A DNA stretch of 64,000 nt from the NCBI GenBank assembly GCA_963778075.1, contig CAVZTJ010000017.1, positions 62,001 through 126,000 of the forward strand. The letters run 5' to 3'. Of this stretch, positions 33,241 through 40,651 are shown piece after piece; the first letter of the stretch is position 1, and the number at the start of each line of letters is the position of its first letter. The notes under the pieces were generated by a model that ran no database searches, was not told the DNA's origin, and was given only the letters and a program-made list of their open reading frames with translations. The translations under genes and the position numbers were made by a program. The DNA comes from JASHPR01 sp963778075 (GTDB taxonomy: Bacteria; Actinomycetota; Actinomycetes; Streptosporangiales; Streptosporangiaceae).

Positions 33241-34133
33241 CGGCCACATCCCTCAGGCCGGCCACCCGGCCGGCGACCACGGAGCAGCGGCGGCAGGCGG
33301 CCCTGCTCCGCCGGACGCGGTTCTGGGCCCGGCTGGTGACCGGGCTGCTCATCGCGGTGGTGTTCCTGGCCCCGGTGCTGTACGTGGTGATGATCTCGTT
33401 CGAGACCCCCACGCACTTCCTGACGCACCCGATGACGCCGCCCACCAGCGCCGATCTGAGCAACTTCTCCCAGGCCTGGACCGGCGCCGACCTCGCGACC
33501 GAGCTCATCAACACGGTGATCTACTCGGTGGCGGCCGCCGTATTGTCGACGGTACTAGCCCTGCTGATCGCGTTCCCGCTGGCACGCAGGCTGGTCCGCG
33601 GGCACCGCCAGATGTACACACTGCTGGTGGTCGGCCTGTTCCTGCCGCTGGCCTACATCCCGCTGTTCATCGAGGCGCGGATGCTGCACCTGTACAACAA
33701 CATGCCCGGGTACATCATCCTGCACGTCGGGTTCGGGCCGAACCTGCCGCTGGGCGTCGTCCTGATCTACGCGTTCATCCAGGCGGTGCCAAAGGAACTG
33801 GACGAGGCCGCGTGGGTCGACGGCACCGGGTACCTAACCTACCTGCTCCGGGTGATCATCCCGCTCACCCGGCCGGCCCTGCTGATCAGCTTCCTGTACG
33901 CCATGCTCCAGGTGTGGAACGACATCATCGGCCCGGTGGTGCTGCTGGCGGGGACCAGCACGAACCTGTTCCCGATCACGCGCGGCATCTACAACTTCTA
34001 CGGGCTGAACGAGAGTGACTACGTGATCTTCGCGGCCGCGGTCACGATCGCCAGCCTGCCCCTGGTGATCGTGTTCGCCGGCACCCAGCGCCAGCTGGTC
34101 CGCGCCGCGATCGCGGGTTCGGTCAAGAGCTAG
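33237..34133 (+). CDS. Carbohydrate ABC transporter permease (MalG/CUT1 type)
   Basis: 298 residues, six membrane helices (first: LVTGLLIAVVFLAPVLYVVMIS). The EAA motif is ELDEAAWVDGTGYLTYLLRVIIPLTRPA. ATG 33237 overlaps the previous stop. The last 25 bases including the stop are repeated immediately downstream, so the coding end is intact but duplicated. Confidence 0.9.
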   Translation: MTATSLRPATRPATTEQRRQAALLRRTRFWARLVTGLLIAVVFLAPVLYVVMISFETPTHFLTHPMTPPTSADLSNFSQAWTGADLATELINTVIYSVAAAVLSTVLALLIAFPLARRLVRGHRQMYTLLVVGLFLPLAYIPLFIEARMLHLYNNMPGYIILHVGFGPNLPLGVVLIYAFIQAVPKELDEAAWVDGTGYLTYLLRVIIPLTRPALLISFLYAMLQVWNDIIGPVVLLAGTSTNLFPITRGIYNFYGLNESDYVIFAAAVTIASLPLVIVFAGTQRQLVRAAIAGSVKS

Positions 34134-34158
34134 GATCGCGGGTTCGGTCAAGAGCTAG
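34109..34158. repeat. Perfect 25-bp tandem duplication across the permease stop codon
   Basis: Copies at 34109-34133 and 34134-34158. Each ends GGTTCGGTCAAGAGCTAG. It marks the junction with a truncated, oppositely oriented kinase remnant whose 3' end runs into the second copy. Confidence 0.95.
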
Positions 34159-34513
34159 GCCGCATCGACCCATCCAGCGCGGACGGCTTCTGGCGCGACC
34201 AGCCGGCAGATGGTGATCTGGGCACCAGGCACGGCGGCGCGGTAACGGGCCAGCTCGCCGCCATCTTCCAGCACAAGGGCAAGGATCAGGTGGGCTGCGC
34301 CGTGAGCACGGTAGTTAGGCCACAGCGAGGCCAGGTTCTCGAACATCAGGTCGTTGTTCCATGCGCTCGTCGAAGGCCATTGCCACACCAGCGCGTCGAG
34401 ATCGACCGCAGCGTTGGGCACCTTCAAGGCAGCGAGAAAGTCGTTGATCTCTGCGGCCACCGTGGACTCGCCAACACCGTGGTACCGGTGATGAGCAGAG
34501 TAGGAACTGACAC
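34155..34513 (-). pseudogene. P-loop kinase-like ATPase remnant
   Basis: From GTG 34513 the sequence reads SVPTLLITGTT, the first strand and start of a P-loop. The frame then slips one base (near 34460) and continues GVGESTVAAEINDFLAALKVPNAAVDLDALVWQW...NLASLWPNYRAHGAAHLILALVLEDGG. The rebuilt Walker A would be GTTGVGEST, with Glu where Lys is essential. The C-terminus stops at about 115 residues, at the 25-bp duplication, whereas such nucleotide/small-molecule kinases are about 170-180 long. So it is frameshifted, catalytically changed and truncated. Confidence 0.7.
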
Positions 34514-34724
34514 GCTCGCAGCCTGCCACGTCAATGCGGCGGGAGCCCGGCCGCGCCGCCCACAGCCACCCGCACCGCCCACAGCACCCGCACCGCCCAC
34601 GGCCCTTCCGTGCCACCCACAGCCCGATCCGGCATCTGGCCGGCCAGGGGGTCGCCTACGTGGCGCCTTGACGTCCGCCGGGTCAGGCCCGCGCCCGAGC
34701 CCGCTGTGGTCAGCGCACGAAGCC

Positions 34725-34753
34725 TTGACACCCGCGCCGGGTGGTCGGATATT
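34725..34753 (+). promoter_or_regulatory. Putative promoter of the arabinofuranosidase gene
   Basis: TTGACA (34725-34730), 17-base spacer, GATATT (34748-34753), then an operator palindrome 13 bases further on. The rest of 34514-34724 is GC-rich and has CCCACAG/CCGCCCACA repeats but no gene. Confidence 0.55.
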
Positions 34754-34765
34754 GGTGATTCGTTG

Positions 34766-34785
34766 GATTGTTAGCGCTAACAATC
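34766..34785. promoter_or_regulatory. LacI-family operator, perfect 20-bp palindrome
   Basis: Core TGTTAGCGCTAACA extended to a perfect 20-bp palindrome. The central GC dyad with TTAGCGCTAA is the classic LacI/GalR-family site in actinomycete sugar genes. Just downstream of the putative -10 box, so binding would block transcription. No LacI gene lies in the window. Confidence 0.85.
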
Positions 34786-34855
34786 TTCGACCGCTAGGCG
34801 CCCGGTGCACCATCCGCGGCGTCGTCGACCCCACGCGTTCGGAGGATTGTTTGCC

Positions 34856-36367
34856 ATGGCCTGGAAGAGGCTTCTGAATCTGAGAAATGCACTGTGGTGT
34901 GTAGGGACCGCGGCAGTGCTTGTCCTGAGCTCGTTAAGCGGCGTGTACGTGGCGGCGGGAACGGCGCAGGCCGCTTCCTCCGCCTCCGGCGCACGGCCCT
35001 GCGACATCTACGCCGCAGGGCACACCCCGTGCGTGGGCGCCTACAGCACGGTGCGCGCGCTGTACCAGAACTACCGCGGCCCGCTCTACCAGGTCACCCG
35101 CGCCTCGGACGGCGCGACGGCCAACATCGGCGTGCTCTCGCCGGGCGGTTACGCCGACGCAGCGGCTCAGAACTCGTTCTGCCTGGACACGGTGTGCACG
35201 ATTACGAGAATCTACGACCAGAGTCCGTACCATAACGACCTCGGCGTCGGGCCGATCGGCGGGAACGGCGGGCCGGATGCCGCGGCGATCGCCAACGCGC
35301 TACCGGTCATCGTCGATGGTCATCACGTCTACGGGGTGAACGTGCAGGCCGGCGTCGGGTACCGCAACGACGTCACCCACGGCGTTCCGGTCGGCAGCCA
35401 GCCACAGGACGCGTACATGGTGACCAGCGGGCTGCACGTAGACGACCTGTGCTGCTTCGACTTCGGCAACGCCGAAACGTCGGGTACCGACAACGGCAAC
35501 GGCCACATGGACGCGATCAACTTCGGCACCGAGTGCTGGTTCGCGCCGTGCGGTGGAACCGGGCCCTGGGTCCAGGCGGATATGGAGAACGGCCTGTTCG
35601 CGGGCGGCAACGGCTCCGACCCCAGCAACAAGGGCAACTCCGCCGCGTTCGTGACCGCCATGCTGAAAAACAACGGCACGACCACCTACGCGATCAAGGA
35701 CGCCAACGCGCAGTCAGGCGGCCTGACCACCGAGTACAGCGGGCCGCTCCCGGACATCGGTGGATACACCCCGATGCATCAGGAGGGCGCCGTCATCTTG
35801 GGCACCGGGGGCGACAACAGCAACGCCTCCGACGGGTCCTTCTTCGAGGGCGTCATCACCGCCGGCTACCCGTCCGACGCAACCGACAACGCCGTTCAAG
35901 CCAACATCGTCGCGGCGCGCTACCAGCAGGTCAGCACCGGCTTCCCGGAAACCGGCACGCCGTACACAATCACGAACGTCAACAGCGGAAGGGTGGCGGA
36001 GCCGTCCAACTGCGCCACCACGAACGGCACTGGCATCGTGCTGGGGTCCTCGGGCGGCACCTGTCCGCAGTGGACGTTCAGCAGCGCAGGCAGCGGCCAT
36101 TACGTCATCACGAACGTCAACAGCGGCAAGGTTCTCGACTCGGTGGACTGCGGGGAATTCGACGGCACCCTCACCGACCTGTGGTCCTCGCTTGGCAACC
36201 TCTGCCAGGAGTGGGATGTGACCGCGGTGGGCGGCCACTACACGATCAGCAACGTCGCCAACGGCATGGTGCTGGACGCGGAGAACTGTGAAACCGCAGA
36301 CGGGACCATCGTCCGCCAGTGGGCTCAGCTCGATAACACCTGCCAGCAGTGGGACATCGGGCCCTGA
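34856..36367 (+). CDS. Secreted GH54 alpha-L-arabinofuranosidase with ricin-type lectin-like C-terminus
   Basis: 503 residues. Signal peptide (residues 1-40, NALWCVGTAAVLVLSSLSG, cleavage near AQA-AS). GH54 catalytic domain 45-356: RPCDIYAAGHTPCVGAYSTVRALY, YDQSPYHND, CCFDFGNAETSGTDNGNGHMDA. By analogy to fungal AbfB the nucleophile is Glu244 (DMENGLF) and the acid/base Asp320 (GGDNSN). The C-terminal part (365-503) has three ricin-like repeats, each with QW (CPQWTF, CQEWDV, CQQWDI), instead of the usual arabinose-binding domain. It releases arabinose from plant hemicellulose. ATG 34856 follows GGAGGA; a LacI-type operator lies upstream. Confidence 0.93.
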   Translation: MAWKRLLNLRNALWCVGTAAVLVLSSLSGVYVAAGTAQAASSASGARPCDIYAAGHTPCVGAYSTVRALYQNYRGPLYQVTRASDGATANIGVLSPGGYADAAAQNSFCLDTVCTITRIYDQSPYHNDLGVGPIGGNGGPDAAAIANALPVIVDGHHVYGVNVQAGVGYRNDVTHGVPVGSQPQDAYMVTSGLHVDDLCCFDFGNAETSGTDNGNGHMDAINFGTECWFAPCGGTGPWVQADMENGLFAGGNGSDPSNKGNSAAFVTAMLKNNGTTTYAIKDANAQSGGLTTEYSGPLPDIGGYTPMHQEGAVILGTGGDNSNASDGSFFEGVITAGYPSDATDNAVQANIVAARYQQVSTGFPETGTPYTITNVNSGRVAEPSNCATTNGTGIVLGSSGGTCPQWTFSSAGSGHYVITNVNSGKVLDSVDCGEFDGTLTDLWSSLGNLCQEWDVTAVGGHYTISNVANGMVLDAENCETADGTIVRQWAQLDNTCQQWDIGP

Positions 36368-36398
36368 CCGTCCCGGCGTGAACCGCGATGAACCTGGG

Positions 36399-36430
36399 GG
36401 CCGTCCGCGACGCAGTGTGCGCGGGCGGCC
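36399..36430. terminator. Hairpin shared by two convergent genes
   Basis: Arms 36399-36409 (GGCCGTCCGCG) and 36420-36430 (CGCGGGCGGCC) pair at 10 of 11 positions around a 10-base loop. It sits between the arabinofuranosidase stop and, immediately adjacent, the stop of the CPBP gene (36431). No T-run, as usual in actinomycetes. Confidence 0.7.
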
Positions 36431-37102
36431 TCAGGCGGGGTCCGGCGCCTGGTCTGCTTCGCGGAACAGCGGCGGGAGGTAGCGCAGCATGAGCAGAGAC
36501 CAGGTGACGTGCGTGACGGCCGGGGCGAGCACCCCGCCGGTTGTGTCCCGCTGCCAGCCGAAGATCACACTGGTAATCAGGCCGGCCAGGACCAGCGCCG
36601 GATTGCCGGTAGCGGCGGTCGAAGCAGCGTAGGCGAGCGTGGTATCGCGCAGCGGCCACGGGCCCGACCACAACGCCCCGCGGAAGAACAGTTCTTCCGC
36701 TACCGCGCTGCCGGAGGCGATGAGCACGACCAGCGGGGTTGACCCGGCGTCGGCGTAGCGCAGCACGCTGGTGATCGCGCGGCGCAGGGTGCGGTGGCGG
36801 CGGGCGGCGCGCGCGGCGCCGTAGAACACGGCGAAGGTGGCGGCCCCGGTGACGACGGGGACGACGATAAGGGCTCGTGCCGCTCCTGCGGGGCCGGGTC
36901 GCCAGCCGTCGCCACGCCACGGTATGGGCTCGCCGCCGAGCGCACCGCACGTCCAGGTACCAGCCAGACTGGTGGTCAGCAGGTAGAACCGCGCAGAGCC
37001 TGCCTTGGCGGCGAACGAGGACCGCAGCAGCGCCGCAGCGCCGAGCCCGGCAGCCCCAAGCCAGGCGAGGTCACCTGGCCTGACGCGGCCCCGCCCCGTC
37101 AC
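36431..37102 (-). CDS. CPBP family intramembrane metalloprotease
   Basis: 223 residues, several hydrophobic helices. The two CPBP motifs are present: AVAEELFFRGALWSGPWP (about residues 135-150) and ITSVIFGWQRDTTGGVLAPAVTHVTWS with the third-motif His. The family includes Rce1-like prenyl-protein proteases and bacteriocin-immunity proteins; here the role is unknown. ATG 37102 overlaps the stop of the NAD(P)-binding protein gene, so the pair forms an operon. Confidence 0.85.
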   Translation of the reverse strand: MTGRGRVRPGDLAWLGAAGLGAAALLRSSFAAKAGSARFYLLTTSLAGTWTCGALGGEPIPWRGDGWRPGPAGAARALIVVPVVTGAATFAVFYGAARAARRHRTLRRAITSVLRYADAGSTPLVVLIASGSAVAEELFFRGALWSGPWPLRDTTLAYAASTAATGNPALVLAGLITSVIFGWQRDTTGGVLAPAVTHVTWSLLMLRYLPPLFREADQAPDPA

Positions 37103-37998
37103 GAGGGGGCCTGCTGGGCCTCGTGCCGTTCGCGCAGCGCGGCGCGCACGGCGTCGTCGTAGGACATGGGCTGGATCGGGATGAGGTCTCTGATCGACTG
37201 ATCGCGCACGATCACCTCGTTAATCATGGAGTCGACGAGGGCGCGGCCCGTACCCGTGTCGATGTCGGTGACAAGCGTGAGCCACAGCGAGGACAGCCAG
37301 GGAGTAAGCAGTGGCACCGGCAGCAGGAGCAGCGGGCGGTTCTCGATTTCGGCGACCCGGCGCAGCATTGCCGAGTACTCCAGCACGTCCGGGCCCCCGG
37401 CCTCGTACACCCTGGCCGACGCCTCAGCCGGCTCTAGCACGCCGACCAGGTACGTCACTACGTCATCGACCGCGATTGGCTGGGTGCGGGTGGCGACCCA
37501 CTGCGGGGTGATCATGACCGGAAGGTGCTCGACGAGCTGGCGGGTCAGCTCCCACGAGACACCGCCGTGCCCGACGATGATGCCGGCCCGGATGACCGTG
37601 ACCGGCACGCCGCCGACGCCCAGCAGGGTCTCGACCTGACGGCGGCTGCGCAGGTGGGCGGACAGCTTGTCCGCATCGTCGCCCAGCCCGCCGAGGTAGA
37701 TGATGCGCTGCAGGCCAGCATTGGCGGCCGCCTCGCCGAAGGCGGTGGCCCCCGCGGCGTCCTTGTCCTCGAAATCCGCGTCCTGGAGCGAGTGCACCAG
37801 GTAGTACGCGGCCTGACAGGCGGCCATGGCCGGTTCCAGTGTGGCGGGGTCCTCGACGTCGCCGCGGACCGGCGTACCTGCCCCGCGGTACCTGGCCGGG
37901 TTCCTGGTCATGGCGGCCACCTCGTGGCCGGCCCGGTCCAAGGCCGTGCACAACCGCCGACCGACGAAGCCGGACGCCCCTGCCACCAGCACCTTCAC
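37099..37998 (-). CDS. NAD(P)-binding SDR-like protein (NmrA/atypical SDR)
   Basis: 299 residues. Rossmann start VKVLVAGASGFVGRRLCTALDRAGHEV, then GDVEDPATLEPAMAACQAAYYLVHSL, RIIYLGGLG, VTVIRAGIIVGHGG and QPIAVDDVV: an atypical short-chain fold of the NmrA/complex-I-assembly type with no Tyr-x-x-x-Lys catalytic pair evident. GTG 37998 is chosen because the Rossmann strand begins there; longer frames to 38136 add unconserved residues. Nothing is seen in 37999-38185. Confidence 0.83.
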   Translation of the reverse strand: MKVLVAGASGFVGRRLCTALDRAGHEVAAMTRNPARYRGAGTPVRGDVEDPATLEPAMAACQAAYYLVHSLQDADFEDKDAAGATAFGEAAANAGLQRIIYLGGLGDDADKLSAHLRSRRQVETLLGVGGVPVTVIRAGIIVGHGGVSWELTRQLVEHLPVMITPQWVATRTQPIAVDDVVTYLVGVLEPAEASARVYEAGGPDVLEYSAMLRRVAEIENRPLLLLPVPLLTPWLSSLWLTLVTDIDTGTGRALVDSMINEVIVRDQSIRDLIPIQPMSYDDAVRAALRERHEAQQAPS

Positions 37999-38185
37999 TG
38001 GACCCCCCCCGAGCCTTCTGTGGTCAGGCCAGACTCCGCGGCCAGGCCGGACCGTCCCGCAACCAGGACCTTGCTCGCCTACCCCCGCGCCCGGGTTCCT
38101 ACACGTCCGCGAGCTATACCCCCTCATCATCGACACGCTGATCCCTGCCGACTTGCGCTAGGCCGCATCTCGCAGCCGGCGACGC

Positions 38186-38203
38186 AGCCGCTTCGTTGCG
38201 GCT
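38186..38203 (-). terminator. Small hairpin after the VOC gene
   Basis: AGCCGC-ttcgtt-GCGGCT, perfect 6-bp stem, about 10 bases past the stop of the minus-strand VOC gene. Possible terminator. Confidence 0.4.
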
Positions 38204-38213
38204 AGCACGCCCG

Positions 38214-38588
38214 TCACTGACTCAGCGCACCCGCGATGCACAGGCAGAACGGGTGACCGGCAGGGTCGGCATACACCCGGAAGTGATCACCGGGCGGGAC
38301 ATCGAACTTCGTCGCCCCAGCCGCCAGCACCCTGGCCTCAGCCGCGTCCACATCGTCGACGAGGAAGTCCAAGTGCATCTGCATGGACGACGACGGGTCG
38401 GGCCACGTCGGCGGCTGGTAGCCGGGCGCGGTCTGGAAGTCGATATCCCCGCCCGGGCATCTGACCGTCGCCCAGTCCGCATCGGCGGAAGTGACCGTGC
38501 CGCCGGTAATCTCCGCATAGAACGCGGCCAGCTGCCCAGCGTCCGGGCATTCGAGCGCGACCGAGCCGAGCTTGATCGAATCAGACAT
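38214..38588 (-). CDS. VOC/glyoxalase-bleomycin-resistance family protein
   Basis: 124 residues made of two paired beta-alpha-beta-beta-beta modules: IKLGSVALECPDAGQLAAFYAEITGG...VRCPGGDIDFQTA and MQMHLDFLVDDVDAAEARVLAAGATKF...FRVYADPAGHPFCLCI. The usual first metal His is replaced (SVALEC), while a His (MHLDFLV) and an acidic region remain, so metal binding is unclear. Cytoplasmic; substrate unknown. Confidence 0.85.
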   Translation of the reverse strand: MSDSIKLGSVALECPDAGQLAAFYAEITGGTVTSADADWATVRCPGGDIDFQTAPGYQPPTWPDPSSSMQMHLDFLVDDVDAAEARVLAAGATKFDVPPGDHFRVYADPAGHPFCLCIAGALSQ

Positions 38589-38700
38589 GCGAGCCAGTAT
38601 CCCGGCCGCCTCTGACAGTCACCCATACAGCGCTTCAGCCATCAGCGTCCCCGGCTTGCAGCGCCTCGCGCTCGGGCTGATCGGGGTGGCCCGTCACCGC

Positions 38701-38719
38701 CCGGGGTCGTAGACCCCGG
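38701..38719. other. GC hairpin with 8-bp perfect stem
   Basis: CCGGGGTC-gta-GACCCCGG. Intergenic; no gene ends close by, so a terminator role is doubtful. Confidence 0.5.
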
Positions 38720-38878
38720 CGCTGAGGTCAGGGTTGCGGAACGGATCTGTCGCTCGCCACACCACTCAAGAGCGTCATTGATAGTCGCCGATATATCGAA
38801 GATAGATCGTTACGCAACCGTGCCCTGCGATGCACCCGAACTGAAACCATCACGAGTCCGGATGCAGCGGGCTAGCGC

Positions 38879-38897
38879 GTGCAAGCTTAGCTTGCAC
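38879..38897. promoter_or_regulatory. Perfect 19-bp palindrome, candidate operator
   Basis: GTGCAAGCT-t-AGCTTGCAC. Perfect 9-bp arms with a 1-base centre. About 215 bases upstream of the broken aldolase gene; regulator unknown. Confidence 0.55.
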
Positions 38898-39111
38898 CCA
38901 CGTTCGTAGCAATTGGGGTAGCCTCCCTCCACAAACAAGAATCTTCAGACGTGGTATTGGCGCCCGCGAATGAGGTTACCGGATTGGCAGCGCTGAGTAT
39001 TTGCGAGATTCCGTGACTTCAACCGTGCATGCCGCGATTGTTGAAGCGTGTGACCCAGGGTGTCCCGGTAATCCCGGTGCGCATCTGACCGCGCCTGAAG
39101 GTTTCAGAGAA

Positions 39112-39718
39112 TGGTAGCTATTGATGAGCTCAGCAGTATCGGCATGACGGCGCAAGATACCCGGTCGCCAGCCGCCGATATCGTCACCGGCTGCGCGTAC
39201 TCGGCTCGGCCGACCACGGCGACCCGGTCTGGGGGCATGTTTCAGAGCGTGATCCAGGCGGCCGCGGCGTCTGGCTAAAGGCAGGCGGCCGGGGATTTGA
39301 CGAGGTTGCCGAGCACGACGTAATCCTCATCGATTTTGCGGGCAGCCCTCTGGCTGGCTCTCTTTCCCCGCCTTTTGAGTATCCCCTGCACACCGAAATC
39401 CTCCGGGCCCGCGCCGATGTCGGCAGCGTGGTGCACTGCCACCCTCCCTGCGCCATCGCTCTCGCCGCATCCGGGCAGCCACTGCATGCGTTCTCGAACT
39501 CCGCAGGGATGTTCGCCGCCGGCGTCCTTCGCTTCGAGCGCGCTGTGGGTCTGATCAGCACGGCCGAGCTCGGCGCCGCGGTTGCCGAGTGCCTCGGCAG
39601 TTCCCGCGCGCTGTTCCTCGTCGGCCACGGCATCGTCACCGTCGGGTCTCTCCTGGCGCGCTTGCCGCGCCGGCCGGCGGCGGGACGGCCGCTGCTCCGC
39701 TGCTCATCGGCATGGTGA
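39112..39718 (+). pseudogene. Class II aldolase/adducin family protein, frameshifted and 3'-truncated
   Basis: ATG 39112 starts a plausible N-terminus (TAQDTRSPAADIVTGC). Near 39195 the frame slips and the family sequence continues VLGSADHGDPVWGHVSERDPGGRGVWLK (in two parts), then EYPLHTEILRARADVGSVVHCHPP, with the zinc-site histidines of HTE and HCHPP, and ALFLVGHGIVTVGS. After this strand the conserved C-terminus is lost and the sequence runs into the repeat gene. Such enzymes cleave or dehydrate sugar phosphates. As read it is not functional. Confidence 0.75.
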
Positions 39719-40612
39719 ACGGCAGCGGCGAGGCGATGGCCAAGCCGGGCATGACCTCGGGGTGGATCAACGAGCACAGCGACGTGGAGCAGGTGGCCGT
39801 TGCCGGAGACCCGGCCAACGGCCCGCTGATCGGGATCGTGACCGACAGCGGGGCGGCGCTGGTCAAAGAGGGCAGCCTGAGCGCCGGCTGGAACACCGAG
39901 GTAAGCAGCAACGTGCGGGCAATCGCCGTGGCCACCGACGCCACCCACGGCCCGCTGATCGCGGTGCTGCTCTGGAGCGGCGAGCTGATGGTCAAGAAGG
40001 CAGCCTGACCGCGGCGTGGAACGACGAATACAGCAGCGCGGTTGAGGTGAGCGTGGCCAGCGACACGGCCAACGGCCGCTGATCGCGCTCACGAACGACT
40101 CCGGTGAAGTCCTGGTCAAGGAGGGCAACCTGACCGGGGCGTGGAATAACGAATGGGCAGCCGACAACGCGGCGTACGTCGTTGTGGCCAGCGATCCGGC
40201 CAACGGCCCGCTGATCGGGGTCGTTACCGAAGGCACCGTGACGGACCCGTTCGACAACGAGGCCTACGTCAAGGAAGGCGGCCTGGACGCCGGCTGGCAC
40301 GCCGAGTACGCCGGCGTGGAGCAGCTCGCCGTGGCCAGCGACTCGGTGAACGGCCCGCTGATCGGGGTCATCGACACCTCCGGCGAGGCGCTGGCCAAGG
40401 AGGGCGGCCTGAGTGCCGGCTGGCACGATGAGTACGGCAACATGGCCGGCATGGCCCTGGGCAGCGACCCGGTCAACGGCCCGCTGATCGGGGTGCAGGA
40501 CATCGAGGACGGCCCGGACGGCCGGCTGCTGGTCAAGACCGGTGCCCTGGACGCAGCGTGGAACGTCGAGAACACCGGCGTGGCCCCGGGCGCGTTCGAC
40601 GTATCTGGATAA
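39680..40612 (+). pseudogene. Seven-repeat (propeller-like) gene, broken by two single-base deletions
   Basis: Seven consecutive units of 42-50 residues share the pattern NGPLIGVVTDSGEALVKEG then LSAGWHDEY and VEQLAVASDP. Such tryptophan-bearing units resemble actinobacterial tectonin/tachylectin-like beta-propeller repeats; seven units would make a full ring. The frame breaks at about 39994 (AAGAAGG where AAGGAAGG fits) and 40077 (GGCCGC where GGCCCGC fits), then reads clean to a stop at 40610-40612. No start codon, signal peptide or ribosome site of its own is evident: the first unit follows the truncated aldolase directly. Apart from the two deletions the repeats are well conserved. Confidence 0.7.
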
Positions 40613-40651
40613 CCATCCCGCCCCGTTCCGAGCTGGGCTGGGCCGGCCGGG

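Larger units (their letters stand above)
38589..39111. other. 523-bp non-coding region of lower GC
   Basis: Contains a GC hairpin (38701-38719), an AT-rich patch with CGATATATCGAAGATAGATCG-like inverted elements (about 38787-38808) and a perfect 19-bp palindrome (38879-38897). No open frame with protein-like composition. Confidence 0.6.

Noticed and set aside
38646..38725. Possible tRNA-like fold near the GC hairpin
   Set aside because: No acceptor stem pairing or T-loop GTTCGA-type sequence could be found; only one hairpin is supported.
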